Of a DNA stretch of 64,000 bases, positions 9,707-16,952 are shown piece by piece. The translations under genes and the position numbers were made by a program. The DNA is taken from positions 124,001 to 188,000 of the forward strand of contig CBDDCQ010000005.1 of NCBI GenBank assembly GCA_965226285.1, in the 5' to 3' direction. The stretch comes from CBDDCQ01 sp965226285. GTDB taxonomy: Bacteria > Bacteroidota > Bacteroidia > Flavobacteriales > Ichthyobacteriaceae. Within the stretch, counting starts at the first letter, position 1. Every line of letters begins with the position of its first letter. The notes under the pieces were generated by a model. It saw only the letters and a list, made by a program, of their open reading frames with translations. It had not been told where the DNA came from and searched no databases.

Positions 9707-9833
9707 CACCGCACTAAATTATTGGCAATAGAACATTAATAATTAATAATTATAATATAAAATACCTTAAACCATAGATCTTTTGTATCCAAATATGTAG
9801 CATGAAATTAAAAATAAATATTAAAATGGGAAA

Positions 9834-12800
9834 ATGAAATATTTTGTTAGTTTATCATTATTGATATGGTCTCTTACCATAATGACTAATTGTAGTAAAA
9901 TAGTTAAGTACGATTTGAAAGGGAGTAAAGAGGCATCAATCATCTCCTTTGAATTAGGCACTTATACTGGGAAGTTAAACGGCACCTCCTTCATTATAGA
10001 GGTAGAGGTACCTTACGGAACAGATATAGGTTCTTTAGCGGCAAAGGTAGAGTTATCGGAAAAGGCAACGATCAAACCCGACCCGACGAAAGTGAAAGAT
10101 TGGAGCAATCCAGTATCGTTTACAGTAACCGCAGAAAATGAAAAATATAGCAAAAAATATACAGTAAAGGTAAAAATATTACCTCCGGTATTGACCTTTG
10201 AAAAACTGACAAAAAAATACACAAAAGGTGGGCATTTGAGTGCTAAAGAAATTCTAAAGCATATAAAAGGGCAAAAGGATGGCTATACTTTAAAAGAGAT
10301 CACAAATCTGAATCCTAATCATATAGTAAAGGTCAATGGAGCTGCACCAAATCTAAGGTTAGCATTTAATCGTGTGGGCGTTTTTACGGCTTCGTTGCAC
10401 TTAAAACACAATGTTACATCAGATTTGGATGTAACCATAAGTAATGCAAAATTTGAAATTACAAAGAAGGTTGCACCTACCAATTTAAGATGGATAAAAC
10501 AAATGAAGAGGTATCGTTCTGGAGATGAGATAAGCAACGTTGAATTGTTGTCAGGTCTCGAAGGTTCAAAAGTAGGGTATCGTATTAAATCAGTACAGAT
10601 TACGGGTGATTCCTCAAGTAGTGGTGCGCGTGTTTCAGGGATGGGCACTGTAGCTAAGATCATTAATTATAGCAAAGCGACTATCTTGACCTTGACGCTT
10701 GTATTTGAACACGATACCAAAACAGACAAAACCATAACAGGTGCACAATTTGAACTTACCAGTGGAGATGTACCTTTGAGTTGGCTTAGACAAAGCAAGG
10801 TTTACAGTTCCGAAGGAGAGATAAGCCATGCAGAGTTATTGGGCGGTGTGCGCGGTACAAAAACAGGCTATCGTTTGAAAACAGTACAGATTACGGGTGA
10901 TTCCTCAAGTAGTGGTGCAAGGGTTTCAGGGATGGGTACTGCAGCTAAGATCGTCAGTTATGGCAAAGCCACTATCTTGACCTTGACGCTTGTACTTCAG
11001 CACGCTACCAAAGCAGAAAAAACGCTCAGTAATGCAGTGTTTGAAATTACAAAAATGGTTGCCCCGAGTGATTTGAGTTGGCGTAAACAAAGTAAAGTTT
11101 ATATTGTTAGAGGAGAGATAAGCAATGCTGAATTATTAGCAGGTCTCGAAGGTTCAAAAGCAGGTTACCGTATGAAAACCGTAGCGATTACGAGTGACTC
11201 CTCAAGCAGTGGTGCGCGTGTTTCAGGGATGGGTACTGCAGCTAAGATCGTCAGTTATGGCAAACCCACTATCTTAACGTTGACACTTGTATTTGAACAC
11301 GATACCAAAGCAGACAAAACCATAAGGGGTGCAGCATTTGAAATTACCCGTAGAGTTGTATTTGTACCTTTAAGTTGGCGCAGACAAAGCAAGGTTTACA
11401 GTTCCGAAGGAGAGATAAGCCATGCAGAGTTATTGGGCGGTGTGCGCGGTACAAAAACAGGCTATCGTTTGAAAACAGTACAGATTACGGGTGATTCCTC
11501 AAGTAGTGGTGCAAGGGTTTCAGGGATGGGTACTGCAGCTAAGATCGTCAGTTATGGCAAAGCCACTATCTTGACCTTGACGCTTGTACTTCAACACGCT
11601 ACCAAAGCAGAAAAAACGCTCAGTAATGCAGTGTTTGAAATTACAAAAATGGTTGCCCCGAGTGATTTGAGTTGGCGTAAACAAAGTAAAGTTTATATTG
11701 TTAGAGGAGAGATAAGCAATGCTGAATTATTAGCAGGTCTCGAAGGTTCAAAAGCAGGTTACCGTATGAAAACCGTAGCGATTACGAGTGACTCCTCAAG
11801 CAGTGGTGCGCGTGTTTCAGGGATGGGTACTGCAGCTAAGATCGTCAGTTATGGCAAACCCACTATCTTGACGTTGACACTTGTATTTGAACACGATACC
11901 AAAGCAGACAAAACCATAAGGAGTGCAGCATTTGAAATTACCCGTAGAGTTGTATTTGTACCTTTAAGTTGGCGCAGACAAAGCAAGGTTTACAGTTCCG
12001 CAGGAGAGATAAGCCATGCAGAGTTATTGGGCGGTGTGCGCGGTACAAAAACAGGCTATCGTTTGAAAACAGTACAGATTACGGGTGATTCAGGGGGCAG
12101 TGGTGCAAGGGTTTCAGGGATGGGTACTGCAGCTAAGATCGTCAGTTATGGCAAAGCCACTATCTTGACCTTGACGCTTGTACTTCAGCACGCTACCAAA
12201 GCAGAAAAAACGCTCAGTAATGCAGTGTTTGAAATTACAAAAATGGTTGCCCCGAGTGATTTGAGTTGGCGTAAACAAAGTAAAGTTTATATTGTTAGAG
12301 GAGAGATAAGCAATGCAGAATTATTAGCAGGTCTCGAAGGTTCAAAAGCAGGTTACCGTATGAAAACCGTAGCGATTACGAGTGACTCCTCAAGCAGTGG
12401 TGCGAGGGTTTCAGGGATGGGTACTGCAGCTAAAATCGTGGGTTATACCAAGATTGGTATCTTGACGTTATCGATTGTATTTGAGCACGATACCAAGGAG
12501 GATAAAAACATCACTGGTGCGGAGTTTGAAATTACGAAGGCGTCGGCATCGAGTTTAAGTTGGACCAAGCAAAAGAAGATTTATACCAATGGCAGAGAAA
12601 TTACCAATGCCCACCTATTAGCAGGCGTTACAGGAAGCGGTAAGAATGGATACACCATTAAAACCGTTAGGATTACGAATACAGACGGTACAGGTGCAAG
12701 GGTTTCAGGGAGTGGCAGAGCTGCTAAAATTACGAGTTATCACAGAGTAGGTACGCTCACCCTTACCCTTGTCTTAGAACATCCTTATAAGGTAGATGCT

Positions 12801-13685
12801 ACTATTTTAAATGCACAGTTCGAGATTTATAAAATTTTTGATATAACAATTAGTGGGGAAATAACACTTAAAACAGGTGTTGACAAAAATAGTTTAACAA
12901 CAGTAATCATTCCGAGTACGATTGATGGTACCACCGTAACCAGTATTGGAGAGAAGACATTTCAAGATTGTAGAAAACTTGCCAGTGTTACACTTCCCAA
13001 TTCGTTAAAAACTATTGGAAAAAATGCATTTGAGACTTGTCGTTCACTTACCAGTATTACGATTCCTAATTCCGTAACCAGTATTAAATGGGCGGCATTT
13101 TCTAATACTTCACTTACCAGTATTGCGATTCCTAATTCCGTAACCAGTATTGAAAATGGGGTATTTTTTAATTGTAAAAAACTTAGCAGGGTCACGATTT
13201 CTAATTCGGTAAAAATTATTAAATCACTAACATTTTGGGGTTGTACTTCACTTACCAGTATTACGCTTCCTAATTCCATAACCAGTATTGGATTGGCGGC
13301 ATTTCAGGGTTGCAGTTCACTTACCAGTGTTACGATGGGTAATTCCTTAAACGATATTGAGAGTGGGGCATTTCTGGATTGTACTTCACTTACCAGTGTT
13401 ACGATTCCTAAGTCCGTAACCATAATTAGTTCTGCGGCATTTCAGGGTTGCAGTTCACTTACCAGTGTTACGATTCCCAATTCCGTAACCTATATTGGAC
13501 AAGAGGCATTTCAAAATTGTACTTCACTTACCAGTATTAAGATTCCTAAGTCCGTAACCACTATTAAAGATGAACCATTTAAAGGGTGTACCAACCTCAC
13601 TACCATACGGGTACCTAATGCAAAAGTGACTATTTGGAGAGCGAACCTAAGAAAAGGTAATCCTGCATCAGTGGTGGGGTATTAA
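9834..13685 (+). CDS. BspA-like surface lipoprotein with tandem repeats and LRRs
   Basis: 1283 residues, intact. A signal peptide ends at a lipobox with Cys20 (IMTNC). A DUF5018-like domain spans about residues 32-115 and a divergent first repeat about 118-210. About eight repeats of roughly 95 residues follow (consensus SW.KQ.K.YS..GEI.NAELLAGL.G.K.GY..KTV.I), then a linker and about twelve 23-residue BspA-type LRR_5 units (LTSITIPNSVTSIG..AF..C). The conserved end is NPASVVGY. By analogy the lipid anchor would sit in the outer membrane, the repeats act as a stalk, and the LRRs as the binding tip. BspA-like LRRs are adhesins in other Bacteroidota; function here is inferred. Three near-identical 594-bp internal copies point to recent expansion. 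Confidence 0.75.
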   Translation: MKYFVSLSLLIWSLTIMTNCSKIVKYDLKGSKEASIISFELGTYTGKLNGTSFIIEVEVPYGTDIGSLAAKVELSEKATIKPDPTKVKDWSNPVSFTVTAENEKYSKKYTVKVKILPPVLTFEKLTKKYTKGGHLSAKEILKHIKGQKDGYTLKEITNLNPNHIVKVNGAAPNLRLAFNRVGVFTASLHLKHNVTSDLDVTISNAKFEITKKVAPTNLRWIKQMKRYRSGDEISNVELLSGLEGSKVGYRIKSVQITGDSSSSGARVSGMGTVAKIINYSKATILTLTLVFEHDTKTDKTITGAQFELTSGDVPLSWLRQSKVYSSEGEISHAELLGGVRGTKTGYRLKTVQITGDSSSSGARVSGMGTAAKIVSYGKATILTLTLVLQHATKAEKTLSNAVFEITKMVAPSDLSWRKQSKVYIVRGEISNAELLAGLEGSKAGYRMKTVAITSDSSSSGARVSGMGTAAKIVSYGKPTILTLTLVFEHDTKADKTIRGAAFEITRRVVFVPLSWRRQSKVYSSEGEISHAELLGGVRGTKTGYRLKTVQITGDSSSSGARVSGMGTAAKIVSYGKATILTLTLVLQHATKAEKTLSNAVFEITKMVAPSDLSWRKQSKVYIVRGEISNAELLAGLEGSKAGYRMKTVAITSDSSSSGARVSGMGTAAKIVSYGKPTILTLTLVFEHDTKADKTIRSAAFEITRRVVFVPLSWRRQSKVYSSAGEISHAELLGGVRGTKTGYRLKTVQITGDSGGSGARVSGMGTAAKIVSYGKATILTLTLVLQHATKAEKTLSNAVFEITKMVAPSDLSWRKQSKVYIVRGEISNAELLAGLEGSKAGYRMKTVAITSDSSSSGARVSGMGTAAKIVGYTKIGILTLSIVFEHDTKEDKNITGAEFEITKASASSLSWTKQKKIYTNGREITNAHLLAGVTGSGKNGYTIKTVRITNTDGTGARVSGSGRAAKITSYHRVGTLTLTLVLEHPYKVDATILNAQFEIYKIFDITISGEITLKTGVDKNSLTTVIIPSTIDGTTVTSIGEKTFQDCRKLASVTLPNSLKTIGKNAFETCRSLTSITIPNSVTSIKWAAFSNTSLTSIAIPNSVTSIENGVFFNCKKLSRVTISNSVKIIKSLTFWGCTSLTSITLPNSITSIGLAAFQGCSSLTSVTMGNSLNDIESGAFLDCTSLTSVTIPKSVTIISSAAFQGCSSLTSVTIPNSVTYIGQEAFQNCTSLTSIKIPKSVTTIKDEPFKGCTNLTTIRVPNAKVTIWRANLRKGNPASVVGY
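10790..12438 (+). repeat. 594-bp tandem coding repeat, 2.8 copies
   Basis: Equivalent positions recur exactly 594 bases apart (10801, 11395, 11989). Each unit encodes two different 99-residue domains, one starting SWRRQSKVYSS and one SWRKQSKVYIV. The copies are nearly identical at the DNA level (for example AGTTCCGAAGG versus AGTTCCGCAGG; TCCTCAAGT versus TCAGGGGGC). This implies very recent duplication and makes copy number prone to change. Confidence 0.9.
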
Positions 13686-13738
13686 TGTAGTAGGGAGAGC
13701 CCCGTGGCTGTCCTAAAATGGTGGTGAATACTTTTTTA

Positions 13739-13864
13739 ATCCCCCTTTGTGTCCCCCTTTTTAAAGGGGGACTAAGAGGGGGTCAGCACAAACACACAGA
13801 GCAAGTCCCTACTTTTTTGCGTATTTAATCCCCCTTTAAAAAGGGGGACAAAGGGGGATTTTAC
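13739..13864. repeat. Palindromic CCCCC/GGGGG repeat cluster after the BspA-like gene
   Basis: Two perfect palindromes (13751-13772, arms GTCCCCCTTT/AAAGGGGGAC; 13829-13848, arms TCCCCCTTT/AAAGGGGGA) flank a linker containing GCACAAACACACAGAGCAAG and GCGTATTTAATCCCC. The same linker and palindromes recur, in the same orientation relative to the gene, after the BspA-like loci ending at 22553 and 58892. The hairpins may double as transcription terminators. Confidence 0.8.
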
Positions 13865-13958
13865 CAAAGATGCCCGTATGAAAACAATTTCTCTTTTGTA
13901 CCTGTTTTGAGACTCAAAAAAAATTATTTTTTTGTTCATTAATTATTATTTTATTTAT

Positions 13959-13966
13959 TAATTTTG
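13959..13966 (+). promoter_or_regulatory. Candidate -7 box for the truncated BspA-like gene
   Basis: TAATTTTG followed by CATCTT; the same string precedes the 62584 locus. The block TTTTGAGACTCAAAAAAA lies 50 bases upstream, as it does for the 9834 gene. The nearest TTG is 24 bases upstream (13932-13934). Confidence 0.4.
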
Positions 13967-14053
13967 CATCTTAATTAAATCAATGATAATTTATCATTGA
14001 TAATTACTAATATTTATAATAAGGAGAATTTAATTTTAAAAAATAAAATTACA

Positions 14054-14692
14054 ATGAAAATTACAAAAATAAAGAATAGATATTTTTTTAGTTTATTAGC
14101 ACTCATATTTTCTATTACGCAACTGACTCAATGTACTAAAGAAGATAAGCCTGACGAAAAGAGCAAAGAGGCATCCATCATCTCCTTTGAATTGGGCACT
14201 TATAAAGGAAAGTTAAACAGCACCTCCTTCATTATAGAGGTACCTTACGGAACGGATATAAATTCTTTATCGGCAAAGGTAGAGTTATCCGAAAAGGCAA
14301 CTATCAAACCCGACCCAAAGACAGTGAAAGATTGGAGCAATCCATTATCCTTTACGGTAACCGCAGAAAATGGAAAAGATAGCAAGAAATATACAGTAGA
14401 GGTAAAAATATTACCTCCAGTATTGACCTTTGAAAAACTGACTAAAGAATATACAAAAGGTGGACGTTTGAATGCTACAGAAATTCTAAAGCATGTAAAA
14501 GGTGCAAAGGCAAGCTATACTTTAAAAGAGATCACAAATCTGAATCCTAATCATATAGTAAAGATCAATGGAGCTGCACCAAATCTAAGGTTAGCATTTA
14601 ATCGTGTGGGCGTTTTTACGGCTTCGTTGCACTTAAAACATAATGTTACATCAGATTTGGATGTAACCATAAGTAGATGCTATAGCAGATAA
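14054..14692 (+). CDS. Truncated BspA-like lipoprotein (N-terminal fragment)
   Basis: About 212 residues. A lipoprotein signal peptide (lipobox ITQLTQC), the DUF5018-like domain and the divergent first repeat are present and close to those of the 9834 and 62584 genes. The frame then leaves the family within VTIS and stops after RCYSR. All later repeats and the LRRs are missing. The junction is abrupt: family sequence up to about 14674, then an unrelated frame encoding the end of another protein. This looks like a deletion or recombination scar. A short lipoprotein could still be made. I chose ATG 14054 rather than ATG 13997 because it gives a clean signal peptide matching the paralogue at 62584. 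Confidence 0.6.
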   Translation: MKITKIKNRYFFSLLALIFSITQLTQCTKEDKPDEKSKEASIISFELGTYKGKLNSTSFIIEVPYGTDINSLSAKVELSEKATIKPDPKTVKDWSNPLSFTVTAENGKDSKKYTVEVKILPPVLTFEKLTKEYTKGGRLNATEILKHVKGAKASYTLKEITNLNPNHIVKINGAAPNLRLAFNRVGVFTASLHLKHNVTSDLDVTISRCYSR

Positions 14693-14828
14693 TACGCAAT
14701 TAGATGGGGATCCTAGGACTCTTGATAGATTTAACACTTTATTCATCTCTACAAACGTTAACTTCATAGGCACTAGTACTGACTTAGCTACCGCTGGTAA
14801 TACTGTTCGCTGCATAGAGAATCAATAG
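14676..14828 (+). pseudogene. C-terminal fragment of an unrelated gene
   Basis: A 50-codon open frame ending in TAG, in a different frame from the truncated lipoprotein gene it abuts. The tail reads NTVRCIENQ, preceded by LDRFNTLFIST. The V-R-C ending resembles C-termini of some Bacteroidota paralogous lipoprotein domains, but I do not recognise the family. No start codon or N-terminal part is present, so it is a scrap left by the rearrangement. Confidence 0.4.
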
Positions 14829-14844
14829 GCATGCGTAGCCGCCT

Positions 14845-14903
14845 ATAAGGGTTCACCTTATCGTTTGCCTTTACCTCTCATAGTATAAGAGGGGTGGCAA
14901 ACG
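14845..14903. other. Two adjacent stem-loops
   Basis: ATAAGG/CCTTAT (14845-14861, 5-base loop) is followed at once by CGTTTGCC/GGCAAACG (14862-14903) with an inner CCTCT/AGAGG stem. They start 16 bases after the gene scrap and may be its original terminator, or a small structured RNA. A GTCT-AAAG-AGAC mini-hairpin follows. Confidence 0.4.
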
Positions 14904-14921
14904 CAGTCTAAAGAGACGTTT

Positions 14922-15135
14922 AAGGGTGGTTGATGACACTTTGATCTTACTAAAAAAATTGGGATTGTAAATTTTCAAAGCTAAATCCACCCTTTTTCAA
15001 TAAACAAGATAACTAAGAAGAGAATACATAGTAAGTGACTTAGCGTAACCTAATGTTTTTCTTTTTAGTCTTGCTAAATAATGACTTATTTATTTAAATT
15101 CATAACTTAATTTTTCTAATGCTTCTAAAAGGTGT
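14922..15135 (-). mobile_element. IS1-type transposase remnant, C-terminal end
   Basis: On the - strand, 14997-15086 encodes SHYLARLKRKTLGYAKS and a further 12 residues before a TGA. This matches the conserved C-terminus of IS1-family transposases (E. coli InsB has HLARLGRKSLSFSKS). Just upstream another frame reads LLEALEKLSYEFK and then stops, so the coding sequence is frameshifted. The side beyond the transposase C-terminus carries AAGGGTGG (14922-14929) and CCACCCTT (14987-14994), a possible element end. No second end or N-terminal part is visible, so the element is dead. The stretch 15136-15271 shows nothing recognisable. Confidence 0.55.
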
Positions 15136-15271
15136 ATCAAAACACATTTCTGAATTCTAACTTACATGAAGGAATTATTTAGTCTATCAAATTTTATAGA
15201 TTCAAATACTCTTAAATTAGATAAGTTAAATTTATATATTTGCTCAAATAAAAACTGTTACATAGTGTATC

Positions 15272-15432
15272 GTTGATAAACCAAAGGTCATACTCTATTG
15301 GTTCTTAAATAGAGGTACTTATTCGGATAGAGATTGGAAAAGTGATTATGATTTTTGATTATCGCTCAAGAGGGGCACTTAGTTAGAGAAAAAGAAGCTG
15401 AAGAAATTAATAAAAGAAATAAAATAATTTAA
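15272..15432 (+). pseudogene. Degraded gene end, frameshifted
   Basis: Two adjoining frames look protein-like: 15272-15355 encodes VDKPKVILYWFLNRGTYSD and a short continuation to SDYDF, then stops; a second frame to 15432 encodes LIIAQEGHLVREKEAEEIN and ends NKII. Joined by one frame change they would be the C-terminus of a protein I do not recognise. It sits between the IS1 remnant and the thioesterase gene. Confidence 0.3.
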
Positions 15433-15438
15433 ACAAAA

Positions 15439-15864
15439 ATGGAACGAAATAAAGATAAAATACTCAAAGAGTTTAATAATTTTTGTAAAGCCACGCTTAT
15501 GGAAACGTTACAAATGGAGTACATAGATGCAGGTAAGGATTTTTTAGTAATGAAAATGCCAGTGAATCCCATCGTAATGCAACCTTTAGGGATATTGCAC
15601 GGTGGAGCTACTATGGCACTGGCAGAAACGGTAGGTAGTTCAGCATCTTTACTCATTATAGATTTAGATACTTCTATTGTAAAAGGAATTGAAATTAGTG
15701 GCAACCATGTAAAAAGTGCAAAACTTGGAGACATATTATTTGCTACTGCTAAATTGATACACGGTGGCAGAACCATTCATATATGGGAAGTGTTGGTAAA
15801 AAATCAAGATGATAAATTAATATCTCATTGTAAAGTTGTGAATATGGTATTGCTTAAAAAATAA
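15439..15864 (+). CDS. Hotdog-fold thioesterase, probable DHNA-CoA thioesterase
   Basis: 141 residues, PaaI/MenI-type hotdog fold. The signature LHGGATMALAETVGSSAS (about residues 53-70) carries the HGG and the downstream glutamate used in catalysis by this family. Placement immediately before menF and menD strongly suggests it hydrolyses 1,4-dihydroxy-2-naphthoyl-CoA in menaquinone synthesis; that is inference from context. The stop TAA overlaps the apparent ATT start of menF in the form TAATT, which looks like a TAATG coupling with a changed start codon. Confidence 0.75.
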   Translation: MERNKDKILKEFNNFCKATLMETLQMEYIDAGKDFLVMKMPVNPIVMQPLGILHGGATMALAETVGSSASLLIIDLDTSIVKGIEISGNHVKSAKLGDILFATAKLIHGGRTIHIWEVLVKNQDDKLISHCKVVNMVLLKK

Positions 15865-16952
15865 TTATTATCAGAGAAATATTTCAAAATATAGATTGCT
15901 TTTTACAGGAAAATATTCCTTTTGTATGTTATAGAAAAATTTATTCAAATAATTTAATACTCTTATCACAGTATAGTGACAAACTGCAAAATCAAATTAA
16001 TTTTAATACCGACAAAGGTTTTGTGTTTTATCCTTTTTCAGATGCCCGCGATCCTGTGTGCATAACACCAGATAAAATACACATTACGCATGTACGTAAA
16101 GTCAATGTTAAAAGTAACTCGAATTTCAAAATACCTTTTTCTCGTAGAAAAGATGATATGCAGCGAACTAATCAGGAGAAATATACAAACAAAGTGACTA
16201 AAGCTATTGAGCAGATTGAGCGGGGATATATGAATAAGGTAGTACTCTCTCGTGCAGAGTACTTGCCTAATGACGAAATAGATATTTTAGCTACCTTTGA
16301 AAACTTATTATTTTCCTATCCCAATACCTTTGTATATTTATGGTATCATCCTAAGGTAGGCATGTGGATGGGTGCTTCTCCCGAAGTATTTGCCCATATA
16401 AAAGGGCAAGATTTTAATACGATGTCTTTGGCAGGCACGCAAAAAATAGACTCAGAATCAGATATAAATTGGGGACAAAAAGAAAAAAAAGAACAGCAAT
16501 TAGTCACAGCATATATTATTGAGATTTTGAGAAAGCATCGTTTAAAACGAATAACTATAGAGCCTTTAGAAACTTTGAGTATAGGAAGTTTAATCCATCT
16601 GAAAAATAAAATTAAGGCTCGTTTACACAGTAAAGTAGATCTTAATGAGTTGTTTTTGGATTTACATCCTACTCCGGCTGTATGTGGTATAGATAAAGTA
16701 AAAGCGCAAAAATTTATACAGCAAACAGAGCATTATGACAGGGAATTTTACACCGGTTTCTCGGGAGAAGTAAATATGGGAGAAGGTACGGCTCTATTTG
16801 TTAATCTGCGGTGTATGCAGTTTATGGAAAAAGAAATAGTTTTGTATGCTGGAGGAGGAATTACATGGGATAGTAATCCCATAGATGAATGGATAGAAAT
16901 ACAAAATAAAATAGATATTTTGAAAACAAAAATGATACGCCATGTATTCTGA
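15864..16952 (+). CDS. menF: Isochorismate synthase (MenF/EntC), apparent ATT start
   Basis: Chorismate-binding enzyme making isochorismate for menaquinone. Seen: SLAGTQK, HPTPAVCG, FYTGFSGE and the closing GGGITWDSNPIDEWIEIQNK. The frame stays open upstream of the first usual start codon (GTG 16023) for 53 codons back to the thioesterase stop. That stretch reads like the family N-terminus (NIPFVCYRK, then GFVFYPFSD). It contains no ATG, GTG or TTG; only ATT/ATC codons at 15864-15872 and one CTG (15984). I therefore place the start at ATT 15864, overlapping the upstream TAA. The fallback is a product starting at GTG 16023 that lacks the first beta strands. menD overlaps the 3' end by 11 bases. 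Confidence 0.8.
   Translation: MIIREIFQNIDCFLQENIPFVCYRKIYSNNLILLSQYSDKLQNQINFNTDKGFVFYPFSDARDPVCITPDKIHITHVRKVNVKSNSNFKIPFSRRKDDMQRTNQEKYTNKVTKAIEQIERGYMNKVVLSRAEYLPNDEIDILATFENLLFSYPNTFVYLWYHPKVGMWMGASPEVFAHIKGQDFNTMSLAGTQKIDSESDINWGQKEKKEQQLVTAYIIEILRKHRLKRITIEPLETLSIGSLIHLKNKIKARLHSKVDLNELFLDLHPTPAVCGIDKVKAQKFIQQTEHYDREFYTGFSGEVNMGEGTALFVNLRCMQFMEKEIVLYAGGGITWDSNPIDEWIEIQNKIDILKTKMIRHVF

Noticed and set aside
13739..13864. Palindrome clusters as phage or integron attachment sites
   Set aside because: No integrase is nearby, and the same cluster recurs at three loci with variable unit number, which fits REP-like repeats or terminators better.
14845..14993. tmRNA, RNase P RNA or a tRNA
   Set aside because: No tmRNA tag sequence, no conserved RNase P blocks and no T-loop GGTTCGA pattern in a cloverleaf context.
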